Translations under genes and position numbers: made by a program
Shown here: one piece after another, positions 1 through 8,554 of the stretch
Layout of the letters: the number at the start of each line of letters is the position of its first letter
Numbering within the stretch: position 1 is the first letter of the stretch
Source of the DNA: Kitasatospora aureofaciens
GTDB lineage: Bacteria; Actinomycetota; Actinomycetes; Streptomycetales; Streptomycetaceae
NCBI RefSeq assembly: GCF_019192735.1
Contig: NZ_JAHTKP010000006.1
Location: forward strand, 124,001-188,000
Direction: 5' to 3'
DNA: 64,000 nucleotides
The notes under the pieces: model-generated
Told to the model about the DNA's origin: nothing
The model's database searches: none
What the model saw: only the letters and a program-made list of their open reading frames with translations

Positions 1-18
1 GGAACGGGAGCGGGCCCG

Positions 19-1083
19 ATGAGCGCAGGGGCGGCGGCAGAGGCAACAGCAGCCGAGGTACAGGTCCACCGGGACGGCCGGGTCGGACGGATCGTGCTGA
101 ACCGGCCGAGGGCGCTCAACTCCCTCACCCACGGCATGATCACGACCGTCAGCGCGACGCTGGACGAGTGGGCCGCCGACGATGCCGTGCACACCGTCGT
201 CCTGACCGGGGCCGGCGAGCGCGGGCTCTGTGCCGGGGCCGACATCCGAGCGATGCACGACTCCGCCAAGGCGGGCGGCGCCGGCGCGCGGGCGTTCTTC
301 CGTGACGAGTACCGGCTGAACGCCCTGATCGCGCGCTACCCCAAGCCCTACGTCGCGGTGATGGACGGCATCACGATGGGCGGCGGCGTCGGCCTCTCCG
401 CCCACGGCGCGGTCCGGATCGTCACCGAACGCTCCACCGTCGCCATGCCCGAGACCCGGATCGGCCTGGTGCCGGACGTCGGCGGCAGCCTCCTCCTCGC
501 CCACGCCCCGGGCGAGTTGGGCACCCACCTGGGCCTGACCTCCGGCTCGATGGGCCCCGGCGACGCCCTGCTGTGCGGCTTCGCGGACCACTTCGTCCCG
601 TCGGCCAAGATCCCTGCGTTGCTCGACGCCCTCGCCCAGGAGCCGGATGTGGCCGCCACCGTCGCCGCGCACGCCGAGCCCGCGCCGCCCGCCGCCCTCG
701 CGGCCCAGCGTGCGTGGATCGACGCCTGCTACGCCGCCGACACCGCCGAGGAGATCGTCGAGCGGCTGCTCAACTCCGGTGTGCCGGAGGCGAAGGAGGC
801 CGCCGAACTGGTCCTCGCCAACTCGCCGACGGCCGTCAAGGTCACCCTCGCCGCGCTGCGCCGGGCCCGGTCGCTCCCGTCGCTGGAGGCGGTGCTCGAC
901 CAGGAGTACCGCATCTCGTGCGCCGCACTGGACGGCGACGACCTGATCGAGGGCATCCGCGCCCAGGTGATCGACAAGGACCGCAACCCGCGCTGGTCCG
1001 CTGCCATGCTCGCCGAGGTGACGGACGCGGACGTGGCACACTTCCTGGCCCCGCGCGAGGGCGACGAGCTCGGCCTGGCCTGA
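19..1083 (+). CDS. 3-hydroxyisobutyryl-CoA hydrolase-like enzyme (crotonase fold)
   Basis: A 354-residue enoyl-CoA hydratase/isomerase superfamily protein. The oxyanion-hole segment CAGADIR lies near residues 71-77, a glycine-rich GGGVGLS loop near residue 121, and PETRIGLVPDVGGS places the family glutamate at residue 145. The IGLVPDVGG wording and the long C-terminal extension past the fold fit 3-hydroxyisobutyryl-CoA hydrolases, which release 3-hydroxyisobutyrate in valine breakdown, better than plain hydratases of about 260 residues. The ATG at 19 follows a purine-rich GGAACGGGAG stretch. The next gene, about 200 bp downstream on the same strand, encodes a true hydratase-length relative, so the pair may act in one branched-chain acyl-CoA route. 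The substrate is inferred from family resemblance only. Confidence 0.85.
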   Translation: MSAGAAAEATAAEVQVHRDGRVGRIVLNRPRALNSLTHGMITTVSATLDEWAADDAVHTVVLTGAGERGLCAGADIRAMHDSAKAGGAGARAFFRDEYRLNALIARYPKPYVAVMDGITMGGGVGLSAHGAVRIVTERSTVAMPETRIGLVPDVGGSLLLAHAPGELGTHLGLTSGSMGPGDALLCGFADHFVPSAKIPALLDALAQEPDVAATVAAHAEPAPPAALAAQRAWIDACYAADTAEEIVERLLNSGVPEAKEAAELVLANSPTAVKVTLAALRRARSLPSLEAVLDQEYRISCAALDGDDLIEGIRAQVIDKDRNPRWSAAMLAEVTDADVAHFLAPREGDELGLA

Positions 1084-1291
1084 ACCGTGCCACCCGGGCG
1101 GTTACACCGAGCGGTACCGGTTACGCCGAACGGTACGGCGTGCGGTTCTGATCCCGGCCCGGGCCCCAGGGTCTGACTCGTGACGACTGTCTCGCATGCC
1201 AAGACTGGCGCGAGGCGGGGCGCGTCGTAGATCGTTGGGTGGTCAGGGCGCGCCCGTGCGGCGCCGAGCAGCGGAATGGGAGTCAACGGCG

Positions 1292-2077
1292 ATGACCGAG
1301 ACCGAGACCTACGAGACGATCCTGGTCGAGCGGAAGGGCCGGGTCGGGCTGATCACGCTCAACCGGCCCAAGGCGCTCAACGCGCTGAACACCCAGCTGA
1401 TGAACGAGGTCGTCGCGGCGGCCACCGCCTTCGACCGGGATCCGGAGATCGGCTGTCTGGTGATCACCGGGTCGGAGAAGGCCTTCGCGGCGGGCGCCGA
1501 CATCAAGGAGATGCAGGGCAACCGGTTCCCCGACGTCTACCTGGACGACTGGCTGGGCCCGTGGGACCGACTCGGCGAGCTGCGCAAGCCGGTCGTCGCG
1601 GCGGTGGCCGGCTTCGCGCTGGGCGGCGGGTGCGAGCTGGCGATGCTGTGCGACATCCTGCTGGCCGCGGACACCGCGAAGTTCGGGCAGCCGGAGATCA
1701 AGCTCGGCGTGATCCCGGGCATCGGCGGCTCGCAGCGGCTGACCCGGGCGATCGGCAAGGCCAAGGCGATGGAGCTGTGCCTGACCGGCCGGATGATGGG
1801 CGCCGAGGAGGCCGAGCGGGCGGGCCTGGTCTCCCGGATCGTCCCGGCCGACCAGCTGATGGCGGAGGCTCTGGCCACCGCCGAGACCGTCGCGGCGATG
1901 TCCACCCCGGCGGCGATCATGATGAAGGAGAGCGTCAACCGGGCTTTCGAGACCACGCTCGCCGAGGGCGTCCGCTTCGAGCGCCGCCTCTTCCACGCGG
2001 CGTTCGCGACCGCGGACCAGAAGGAGGGCATGGCGGCGTTCGCGGAGAAGCGCCCGCCGGCCTTCATCAATCGCTGA
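1292..2077 (+). CDS. enoyl-CoA hydratase
   Basis: A 261-residue crotonase-fold protein of normal family length. It shows AAGADIKEM (oxyanion hole and acyl-CoA binding), GGGCE with the first catalytic glutamate at residue 115, and [15 protein letters not shown] with the second at residue 135, so both acids of the hydratase mechanism are present. It should add water to 2-trans-enoyl-CoA in the cytosol. The open frame runs upstream to 1196, but the upstream residues are basic and unlike the family, and the ATG at 1292 gives the usual N-terminus, so I start there. The exact chain length or branching of its substrate cannot be told. Confidence 0.9.
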   Translation: MTETETYETILVERKGRVGLITLNRPKALNALNTQLMNEVVAAATAFDRDPEIGCLVITGSEKAFAAGADIKEMQGNRFPDVYLDDWLGPWDRLGELRKPVVAAVAGFALGGGCELAMLCDILLAADTAKFGQPEIKLGVIPGIGGSQRLTRAIGKAKAMELCLTGRMMGAEEAERAGLVSRIVPADQLMAEALATAETVAAMSTPAAIMMKESVNRAFETTLAEGVRFERRLFHAAFATADQKEGMAAFAEKRPPAFINR

Positions 2078-2089
2078 CGGATGACGGCG

Positions 2090-2163
2090 AACAGCTGACA
2101 GATGACAGATGACAGATGATGAAATCTGTTGTCTGTCAGCTGTTATCTGTCAGTGTTATCTGT
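2090..2163. repeat. ACAGAT-unit inverted repeat between convergent genes
   Basis: Three head-to-tail ACAGAT(G) units on the left arm (2090-2117) face ATCTGT units on the right arm. The segments 2090-2110 and 2124-2144 are complementary at 19 of 21 positions, and further ATCTGT copies lie near 2145 and 2158. The element sits between the ends of the hydratase gene (stop at 2077) and the convergent channel-like gene (stop at 2177), so it may work as a bidirectional terminator. It is strikingly AT-rich for this genome, and a sister element occurs at 10620-10663. Confidence 0.75.
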
Positions 2164-2176
2164 TTGCTGAAACCCG

Positions 2177-4033
2177 TCAGCCCTCGTCCGCCAGCACCGT
2201 GTTGAGCCGGGCGAGCCCGCTGCGGGTGGCAGCGACCACGATCCGGTCGCCCGGGCCGAGCCGGCGGGTGCGGTCGGCGTAGTTCCACTGGAGGTGCGGG
2301 CTGCGGGCGACCCGGGCGGCGATCACCCGGACGCCGCCCGGGTCCTCCAGGTCGTGCCGGTTCATGCCGATCAGCCCGCTGCCGTCCTCCACGGTCAGCT
2401 CGGCGATGAGCAGCACGTGCCGGAGCACCGAGAGCGTGCCCCGCACCTCGCGTCCCATCAGGGCGGCGGCGAAGGCCGGCGCCGCCAGGTAGGAGACGGA
2501 CCGCGACGCCGCGTTGTCCAGCGTCGCGTAGAAGTGGCCGGCGAAGTTGTCGTCGAACAGCCGCACCACCACCCGGACTTCGGGGTTGCCGTGGCGCGCC
2601 TCCAGTGCCGCCTCCAGGTTGGTGGCGTCGTCTCCGCTGACCGCGACCACGGCGCGGCTGTGCTTCAGCCGGGCCCGGCGCAGCTGCTCCTCGAACGGGC
2701 CGTCACCGAGCACCACCGGGATGCCGAGCGCCCGGACGGCGGCGATGCCGCGCGCCTGCGGGTCGCGCTCCATGCAGACCACCGGCACGCCCAGCTCGTG
2801 CAGCTGAGCGGCGACCCGGGTGCCGACGTTGCCGAGCCCGACGACGATCACGTGGTCCCGGGTGCCGGCGCTCGGGTTGCGCGGCAGGCCGCGGCGCCCG
2901 GAGGCGAGCACCTCGACGACGATCGCGGTGGCGACCGGCGCGAAGGTGATGCCGCAGAGGGTGATGACCACCTGCGCGGCCCGCTGCCACCCACCGCCCG
3001 TCCCCGTTCCGGCGGCGATGTCGGCGGGCTGGTCGGGCTGGGCCGCGCCGGCCAGGTCGAGCAGCGAGATGTAGACGGTCCAGCCGAAGTCCCGGCTGAG
3101 GTACCAGAGCACCGCGAAGGACATCAGGACCAGGGCGAACGCGGTGAGCAGCACCAGCCGCAGCCGGGCGCTGGTGAAGAAGCGTGCCGTGTCGAGCACC
3201 CGCCAGCGCAGCCGCCGTGCCCAGCTGATCGGTTCCCGGGGTTCGATGGGCAGCGCCTGGAGGGCGGCGACCCCGCCCGTCTCCGCGACCGCCTCGGGCA
3301 GCGGCTCTACGTCGTGCCGCACACCGCCACCAGCGCTGCCACTGCCACTGCCGACACCGCCACCACTCCCCACGCGCACCGGCCCGTCGTCCCCGAACTC
3401 ACTGGCGAGCTGGACGAACTCGGCCGAACTGCCCTCCTGTTCGGGCATCAGGCGGATCTTGCTGAGGTCCTGGCGGTCGATGTGGTCGGCGACGATGCAG
3501 ATCCGGTCGGAGGTGATCGCGTCGTCGAAGGCGATGTGCAGGAACCGTCCGCCGACCTCGACCGAGTTGGGCCGCCCGAGCGCCGCGGCGGCGAAGGCGG
3601 GCGCGGCGGTGGCGGAACCGGAGAGCGCGGCGCCGTTCCTGAGGAGGCGTTCGATGTTCTCGCCGAGGCGCTGGTTGAACATCCGGAGCACGATCCGGAT
3701 GTCCGGGTTGTGGCCCTGGGCGCTGAGCGCCGTGTGGATGTTCTCCTGGTCGCTGCCCTCGACGAGGGCAAGGCCGCGTGCGGTCTCGATGGACACCGCG
3801 CGCAGCGCCTCGTCGGTGATGCTGCTGTACTCCACGACGGCGGCGACGCCGGACAGTTGCTCGATCTGCGGCGCGTGGTCGCGGCTGCGGTCCGCGACCA
3901 GGACGACGACCGGAACCTCGTAGTGCTCGACGAGTTCCAGGATCAGCCGGTGGGCCAGCGCGTTTCCGCCGCAGACGATGTAGTGCTGGCTGATCGGCTC
4001 GACCGGAGGGGTCCCCCACCCTTCAGAAGTCAT
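2177..4033 (-). CDS. double TrkA-N/RCK NAD-binding protein with membrane segments (ion-channel-like)
   Basis: A 618-residue protein with two Rossmann-type NAD-binding domains. The first begins with YIVCGGNALAHRL near residue 18. The second has the classic GLGNVGTRVA motif at about residues 400-409. Between them lie a hydrophobic segment (LRLVLLTAFALVLMSFAVLWY) near residues 290-312 and another (VVITLCGITFAPVATAIVVEVL) near residues 352-374, with a possible pore loop between. This is the order soluble regulator, small membrane pore, regulator, as in TrkA/RCK-controlled and CASTOR/POLLUX-like cation channels, so a role in potassium or other cation flux is plausible but inferred. A Gly/Ser-rich linker lies near residues 220-235. 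The gene is monocistronic and convergent with the hydratase gene. Confidence 0.75.
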   Translation of the reverse strand: MTSEGWGTPPVEPISQHYIVCGGNALAHRLILELVEHYEVPVVVLVADRSRDHAPQIEQLSGVAAVVEYSSITDEALRAVSIETARGLALVEGSDQENIHTALSAQGHNPDIRIVLRMFNQRLGENIERLLRNGAALSGSATAAPAFAAAALGRPNSVEVGGRFLHIAFDDAITSDRICIVADHIDRQDLSKIRLMPEQEGSSAEFVQLASEFGDDGPVRVGSGGGVGSGSGSAGGGVRHDVEPLPEAVAETGGVAALQALPIEPREPISWARRLRWRVLDTARFFTSARLRLVLLTAFALVLMSFAVLWYLSRDFGWTVYISLLDLAGAAQPDQPADIAAGTGTGGGWQRAAQVVITLCGITFAPVATAIVVEVLASGRRGLPRNPSAGTRDHVIVVGLGNVGTRVAAQLHELGVPVVCMERDPQARGIAAVRALGIPVVLGDGPFEEQLRRARLKHSRAVVAVSGDDATNLEAALEARHGNPEVRVVVRLFDDNFAGHFYATLDNAASRSVSYLAAPAFAAALMGREVRGTLSVLRHVLLIAELTVEDGSGLIGMNRHDLEDPGGVRVIAARVARSPHLQWNYADRTRRLGPGDRIVVAATRSGLARLNTVLADEG

Positions 4034-4240
4034 ACCACCGGATGGTATCTACGGCTGGTGCTCGGAGGGTGTCGTTCCGGCAACCGGCAGGGCTCCGAAT
4101 GTCCCGGACGGGCATCGGTTTCCATCCCTCCAATGGCGGTACCGGACGAGCGGGAGGCAGCCGGGGGCATGAGGGTGGGGTTCGTCCCCCGCCCGTACCC
4201 CGCCTGTTCCGCCCGTTCCCGGCCCGAGGAGTGCGCCACC

Positions 4241-4864
4241 GTGGTCCCCCCGATCATCACCCCCGACGGTTCCCCGGCCATCAACCCCGACGGTTCCCCC
4301 GTCCAGGGCCCGCTCGGCCTGCTCGCAAAGGCCGCCTGGCAGGTCCTGCTGCTCGCCGGGCTGGCCTCGCTCGCCCTCGGGATCGTCGTCTTCGCCTGGC
4401 CCAGGCAGACCCTGCTGGTGGTGGGTGTGCTGTTCGGCCTGTACCTGCTGGTCATCGGCATCGTCCAGCTGGTCGCGGCGTTCGGCACGCACGCCACCAC
4501 CGCGCTTCGGGTGCTCGCGTTCATCAGCGGTGCGATCTGCGTGCTGCTGGGGCTGCTCTGCTTCCGCAGCGCCGCGCAGTCGCTGCTGCTGCTCGCGCTC
4601 TGGATCGGCATCGGCTGGCTGTTCCGGGGCATCACCCAGCTCGCCGCCGCCATCTCCGACCCGAACATGCCCGCCCGTGGCTGGCAGGCCTTCGCGGGCG
4701 TGGCCAACACGCTGGCCGGCGTACTGCTGATGGACTGGCCGGTCGGCTCGATCGCCGCGCTGACGATCCTGGCCGGCTGCTGGCTGCTGGTCCTCGGCCT
4801 GATCGAGATCGTGACGGCGCTCCAGATGCGCAGCCGGGCGAAGCGGATCCCGTCGGGCGTCTAA
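4241..4864 (+). CDS. HdeD-family (DUF308) integral membrane protein
   Basis: Encodes about 207 residues, almost entirely membrane-embedded, with six predicted helices in three hairpin pairs. The internal pattern (ALGIVVFAWP, LLVVGVLFGLYLLVIG, ALRVLAFISGAICVLLGL, SLLLLALWIGIGWLFRG, TLAGVLLMDWP, LTILAGCWLLVLGLIEI) is that of the HdeD/DUF308 acid-resistance family, whose function in actinobacteria is not established. The reading frame is open far upstream, but only as antisense to the neighbouring gene. I take the GTG at 4241 because a CGAGGA ribosome site lies about 10 nt before it; an ATG at 4168 is an alternative. The short Pro/Gly-rich N-terminal tail is soluble. Confidence 0.8.
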   Translation: MVPPIITPDGSPAINPDGSPVQGPLGLLAKAAWQVLLLAGLASLALGIVVFAWPRQTLLVVGVLFGLYLLVIGIVQLVAAFGTHATTALRVLAFISGAICVLLGLLCFRSAAQSLLLLALWIGIGWLFRGITQLAAAISDPNMPARGWQAFAGVANTLAGVLLMDWPVGSIAALTILAGCWLLVLGLIEIVTALQMRSRAKRIPSGV

Positions 4865-4882
4865 AAGGGGCAGAGGAGAGAA

Positions 4883-5524
4883 CTACGGCCTGGGCGCGTA
4901 GCCGATCCTGAACGTCGCGGCCTCCAGCCGTTCGACGTCGAGCCGGACGTCCGTCAGCCGCTCGGCGAGGGCGAACGCGGCCTCGGTGTGGAGGTCGAGG
5001 TTCTTGTCGTCGAGACGGAACCCGCAGGCCGTCAGCAGCTCCGGGATCCCTGGGGCGTCGGCGTCCGACCCGTCCCGCTGGTCGGGGAAGAGCGGCTCGA
5101 AGTGGAGCCGGCAGCCGGCGCCCTCCCACCAGTTGAAGGCGTCCGCGGCGTTGACGTTCCGGAAGTGCGAGACCGCCCGGGTGCCGTCGGCGAGGCGGGG
5201 CAGCAGGTCCCAGAGGCTGCCGAGGTAGCCGTAGGGCTCGGCGGCCAGGGCCCAGCCGTCGAGTTCGGTGACGGCGACGAGGAGCCGGTCCGCGTACTCG
5301 TCCTCGCTGAACAGGCGCTCGGCGTCCGGGTCCTCGCCGTCGTCGAAGGTCTCCCAGGCGGCGACGACGGCGTCCAGGCCGGTGACCTCCCGGCCCGGGA
5401 CGGCGTCGAAGCGGCGCAGCAGTTCGTCGGCGGCGACGCCCCGGACCTGGGTCAGGCAGTAGGCCTCGCCGAGGACGGGGTAGCGCTTCGAGAACCAGGT
5501 GAAGTCGGTGGCGTGTGCAGTCAT
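4883..5524 (-). CDS. DUF6461-like protein of unknown function
   Basis: A 213-residue soluble protein beginning MTAHATDFTWFSKRYP, with the conserved-looking sequence GEAYCLTQVRGV near residue 20 and the acidic tract WETFDDGEDPDAE near residues 55-70. The layout WF..RYPVLGEAYCLT resembles the actinobacterial DUF6461 group. I see no catalytic motif, signal peptide or membrane segment. The frame extends upstream, but that part is low-complexity antisense sequence, so I start at the ATG ending at 5524. It lies 31 bp from the end of the CoA transferase gene upstream on the same strand and may be co-transcribed with it. Function is unknown. Confidence 0.75.
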   Translation of the reverse strand: MTAHATDFTWFSKRYPVLGEAYCLTQVRGVAADELLRRFDAVPGREVTGLDAVVAAWETFDDGEDPDAERLFSEDEYADRLLVAVTELDGWALAAEPYGYLGSLWDLLPRLADGTRAVSHFRNVNAADAFNWWEGAGCRLHFEPLFPDQRDGSDADAPGIPELLTACGFRLDDKNLDLHTEAAFALAERLTDVRLDVERLEAATFRIGYAPRP

Positions 5525-5555
5525 GGGCCGATGCTCCCAGACGGCTGTGACACCG

Positions 5556-7040
5556 TCAGAGCCAGGTCGCCGGGTCGCTCCCCCAGCGGCCCGGCGGGCG
5601 GGACCAGTCGGTGGGCGCGCCGTCGTAGGCGATCGGCGGGAGGGCGTGGCGCAGGCGGCCGTAGGCGGAGTCGGTCTCGGCAAGCCAGCGCTCGGAATCG
5701 TACGGCTCGTCGCTGGCCGACGCCTCAGGCTCGATGCCGTGGAGCAGCCAGGACGCGGTACCGGCGAGGGAGAAGCGCAGGTGGCGCCCGCCGGGGCGCC
5801 CGGTGCGCTGGTCGGTGAGGGCGCGCAGGACAGCGGCGGCGATGAGGTAGCCGGTGCCGTGGTCGAGTGCCTGCGCGGGGAGGACGCCGGGGTGACCGTC
5901 CGGGGCGGACTCGTGGCCGGCGATGCCGACGCCCGCCTGGACGAGGCTGTCGAAGCCGCGGCGCCCTGCCCATGGGCCGGTCCAGCCCCAGGCGCAGAGC
6001 TGGGCGACGATCAGGTCGGGGCGGCGGGCCGGCAGGGCGTCGGGGGCGAGGCCGTGGGCGTCGAGGGCGCCGGGGCGGTAGCCGGTGATGACGACGTCGG
6101 CGGTGGCGAGCAGGTCCTCGAAGACGGCGCGGTCGGCGGGGTCGGCGAGGTCGAGGCGGGTGGAGCGCTTGCCGAAGCCGGTGTCGGCGTGGGCGTCGTC
6201 GGCCTCGGGGAGGTGGGGCGAGTCGACGCGCAGCACGTCGGCGCCGAGCAGGGCGAGGGTGCGGGTGGCGACCGGGCCGGCGATGACGCGGGTGAGGTCG
6301 AGGACGCGGATGCCGTCGGCGGGCAGCGCGGCGGGGCCGAGCTGGCGGGCCGTCGAGGGGCCGGAATCGACGATGCGGGTCTCGACCAGGGGGTGCGCGG
6401 TGGCACTGACCGGCGCGACGGCCACGGCAAGCGCCCCCGCCTCGTAGGCGCGTTCCTGGATCCGCTCGGACGGCTGCTCGCCCAGCACCTTCGCGAGGTG
6501 CTCGGGTCCGGCGTCGGCGGGCAGGTCCAGAGCGGTGAGCAGCCGGGTGCGGTGGTGCGGGTAGTTCGCGTGGGTCCGGACCCAGCCGTCGGCGGTGCGC
6601 CAGAAGCCGGAGTGCGGGGCGAAGGTGACGGGCGTGCGGCCGTCGACGGTCAGGTGGCGCTCGCTGACGAAGGCAGTGGCCACGGCGCCCTGGTCGACCC
6701 GGACGGCGGGGACGGGGCCGCCGTTGCGGTGGGCGGCGAGTTCGGCGGCGGCCAGCGAGCAGGCGGCGACGGTGGCGCGGGCGAGCTGTCGCACCGGCAG
6801 GCCGGAGGGCAGGACGGCGTCGGGGCCGTGGAAGGAGACCCGTTCCAGCAGGTCGGCGGATCCGCCGAGGGCGGCCCAGGCGTGCGCGGTGGGCCCGTCG
6901 ACGGGGGGCCGCTCAGCGACGGGCTGCGCGGCGACGGGCTGCGGTACGGGGGTCTGCTCGGCCGGGGACTGCTCGGTCACGGACTGCGCGGTCGGGGACT
7001 GCTCGGCCTGGGGCGTCGGACGCTCTGTCATGTCCGGCAT
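5556..7040 (-). CDS. CaiB/BaiF-type CoA transferase
   Basis: A 494-residue family III CoA transferase. Typical elements are LDLTRVIAGPVATRTLALLGAD (CoA-binding region, mid-protein), the substrate-site stretch FGKRSTRLDL, ITGYRPGAL, and QALDHGTGYL, whose aspartate matches the usual nucleophile that carries the acyl intermediate. These enzymes move CoA between organic acids in the cytosol. The N-terminal 30 residues are Gln/Pro/Thr/Val-rich and repetitive (EQSPTAQSV-like), probably a disordered tail, and a second in-frame ATG three codons downstream is equally possible. The DUF6461-like gene follows closely. The acid substrate cannot be told from sequence. Confidence 0.88.
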   Translation of the reverse strand: MPDMTERPTPQAEQSPTAQSVTEQSPAEQTPVPQPVAAQPVAERPPVDGPTAHAWAALGGSADLLERVSFHGPDAVLPSGLPVRQLARATVAACSLAAAELAAHRNGGPVPAVRVDQGAVATAFVSERHLTVDGRTPVTFAPHSGFWRTADGWVRTHANYPHHRTRLLTALDLPADAGPEHLAKVLGEQPSERIQERAYEAGALAVAVAPVSATAHPLVETRIVDSGPSTARQLGPAALPADGIRVLDLTRVIAGPVATRTLALLGADVLRVDSPHLPEADDAHADTGFGKRSTRLDLADPADRAVFEDLLATADVVITGYRPGALDAHGLAPDALPARRPDLIVAQLCAWGWTGPWAGRRGFDSLVQAGVGIAGHESAPDGHPGVLPAQALDHGTGYLIAAAVLRALTDQRTGRPGGRHLRFSLAGTASWLLHGIEPEASASDEPYDSERWLAETDSAYGRLRHALPPIAYDGAPTDWSRPPGRWGSDPATWL

Positions 7041-7200
7041 TCTGCTCCCGTTGCCGACCGCCCGCCGTGACGCCCGCCACCCGCCGCCCGCCCACCGGGC
7101 ATCACTCGGCCCTGGCCGATCGGCGGAAGGACCACGGACGGTCGGCAGGTAGGGTGCGGACGGGGGGCCGGAGCGGCCCGTACGGCGACAGGGGGCCTGA

Positions 7201-7896
7201 ATGCACGCGATCCGCCGTCTCGACCTGGGCTACTTCGTCCGGCCGGCCGCCGAGGTGGGCGGCCCGCGGCCTCGGGTCGAACCGGTGCTCGCGTACCTGG
7301 TGCGGCGCCCGGACGGGCTGCTGCTGTTCGACACCGGGATCGGCGCCGGCGACCCCGAGACCGAGGCGCACTACCGCCCGGTCCGCCGCCCGCTGCCGGA
7401 GGCGCTCGCGGCGGCCGGGGTCGCGCTCGCCGACCTCGACCTGGTGGTCAACTGCCACCTGCACATCGACCACTGCGGCGGCAACCCGCTGCTGGCCGGC
7501 ATGCCGGTGCTCGTCCAGGCGGCCGAGCTGGCGGCGGCCCGGAAGGGCGACTACACGATCGACGCGCTGGTCGACTTCCCGGGCGCGGACTACCGCGAGC
7601 TGGACGGCGAGGCCGAGGTGTGGCCGGGGGTCCGGGTGGTCCCGACGCCCGGGCACACCGCCGGGCACCAGTCGCTGGTCGTGGAGCGGCCGGACGGCGG
7701 CGCCGTCGTGCTCGCCGGCCAGGCGTACGACTTCGCGTCCGAGTACGGTTCGGCGGTGCTCGCCCGGCGGGCGGCGCGCGAGGGCGTGGCACCGCCGCTG
7801 CCCGGCTACCCGGCTTGGCTGGACCGCCTGGCCGCGTTCGGGCCGCACCGGGTGCTGTTCGCGCACGACAACGCGGTCTGGGAGCCGGCGGGGTAG
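7201..7896 (+). CDS. metallo-beta-lactamase-fold hydrolase (lactonase-like)
   Basis: A 231-residue MBL-fold enzyme. The zinc motif HLHIDH is at residues 86-91 (H86, H88, D90, H91), followed by TPGHTAGH near residue 150 carrying the next metal histidine and by LAGQAYD as the bridging-acid region. The C-terminal FAHDN supplies a final histidine. Length and order match N-acyl-homoserine-lactone lactonase-like members, but the fold also covers thioesterases and glyoxalases, so the substrate is open. The ATG at 7201 directly follows a GGGGGCCTGA stretch. It is divergent from the CoA transferase gene, with about 160 bp between the two starts. Confidence 0.85.
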   Translation: MHAIRRLDLGYFVRPAAEVGGPRPRVEPVLAYLVRRPDGLLLFDTGIGAGDPETEAHYRPVRRPLPEALAAAGVALADLDLVVNCHLHIDHCGGNPLLAGMPVLVQAAELAAARKGDYTIDALVDFPGADYRELDGEAEVWPGVRVVPTPGHTAGHQSLVVERPDGGAVVLAGQAYDFASEYGSAVLARRAAREGVAPPLPGYPAWLDRLAAFGPHRVLFAHDNAVWEPAG

Positions 7897-7944
7897 CCCG
7901 GGCACCGGGTGTCAGAAAGTGACGCGCCGCGCGGTCACTGCGTG

Positions 7945-8340
7945 TCAGAAGGTGAAGCGCAGCGTCCGGACGCGGTGGTCGAAGCTGGACGGGACGAGGT
8001 CCGGCTCGCCGACCGACCGTAGCTCGGGCAGGCGGGTGAACAGCTCGCGGAAGAGCACCTTCATCTCCTGCCGGGCGAGGTGGGCCCCCAGGCAGTAGTG
8101 CGGCCCGCCGCCTCCGAACCCCAGGTGGGGGTTGGGGGTGCGGGTGATGTCGAAGGCGTCCGGGTCGGCGAAGACCTCTTCGTCACGGTTGGCGGAGCCG
8201 AAGAACAGGACCGCCTTCTCCCCCGCCCACAGCAGCGGTCCGCCGGGGCCGCCCAGCTCGTGGTCGACGGCCAGGGTGCGGCGGAACTGGATGATCGGCG
8301 TGGCGTGCCGGACGATCTCGTCCTGCAGCTGCGCGCTACT
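7945..8340 (-). pseudogene. truncated cytochrome P450 (C-terminal third only)
   Basis: About 130 codons that align to the end of an actinobacterial P450. They contain the K-helix ExxR (EIVR), the sequence FRRTLAVDHELGG, the meander FGSANRDEEVFADPDAFD, and the heme-ligand loop FGGGGPHYCLGAHLAR followed by the normal C-terminus. The wording resembles the CYP124/125-type group. The first 270 or so residues of a P450, including the I helix, are absent. Upstream sequence in all frames belongs to the oppositely oriented membrane-protein gene or is non-coding, so this is a decayed remnant. No clear start codon precedes the homology; GTG or ATG triplets near 8363-8366 are out of register or unconvincing. 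Confidence 0.8.
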
Positions 8341-8554
8341 GACGGGCGGTACGGGGGTGTGCACATTTAGTGATTGAGCGATGGACGATGTCAAATCGCA
8401 CCGATGGTCATACGAGCGGCTTGGCGGGATCCGGCGACCGGGCCCTGGGGACGGGTGGCGGCGGACTGGGGCGATGCGGCCGGGCATGGTCTCACGGGGC
8501 GGAACCGGCCAATACCGGAGGGTGCGGTCCGGGCTGGACCGGGCGGGTGCGACG

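Noticed and set aside
2294..4240. Long plus-strand open frame running into the HdeD-like gene
   Set aside because: It is antisense to the channel-like gene, with His/Gly/Asp-rich sequence typical of GC-rich shadow frames. Only the part after about 4241 looks like a real protein.
7945..8340. P450 fragment read as a functional small gene
   Set aside because: It lacks the I helix and most of the fold, and has no credible start codon, so it cannot form a working P450.
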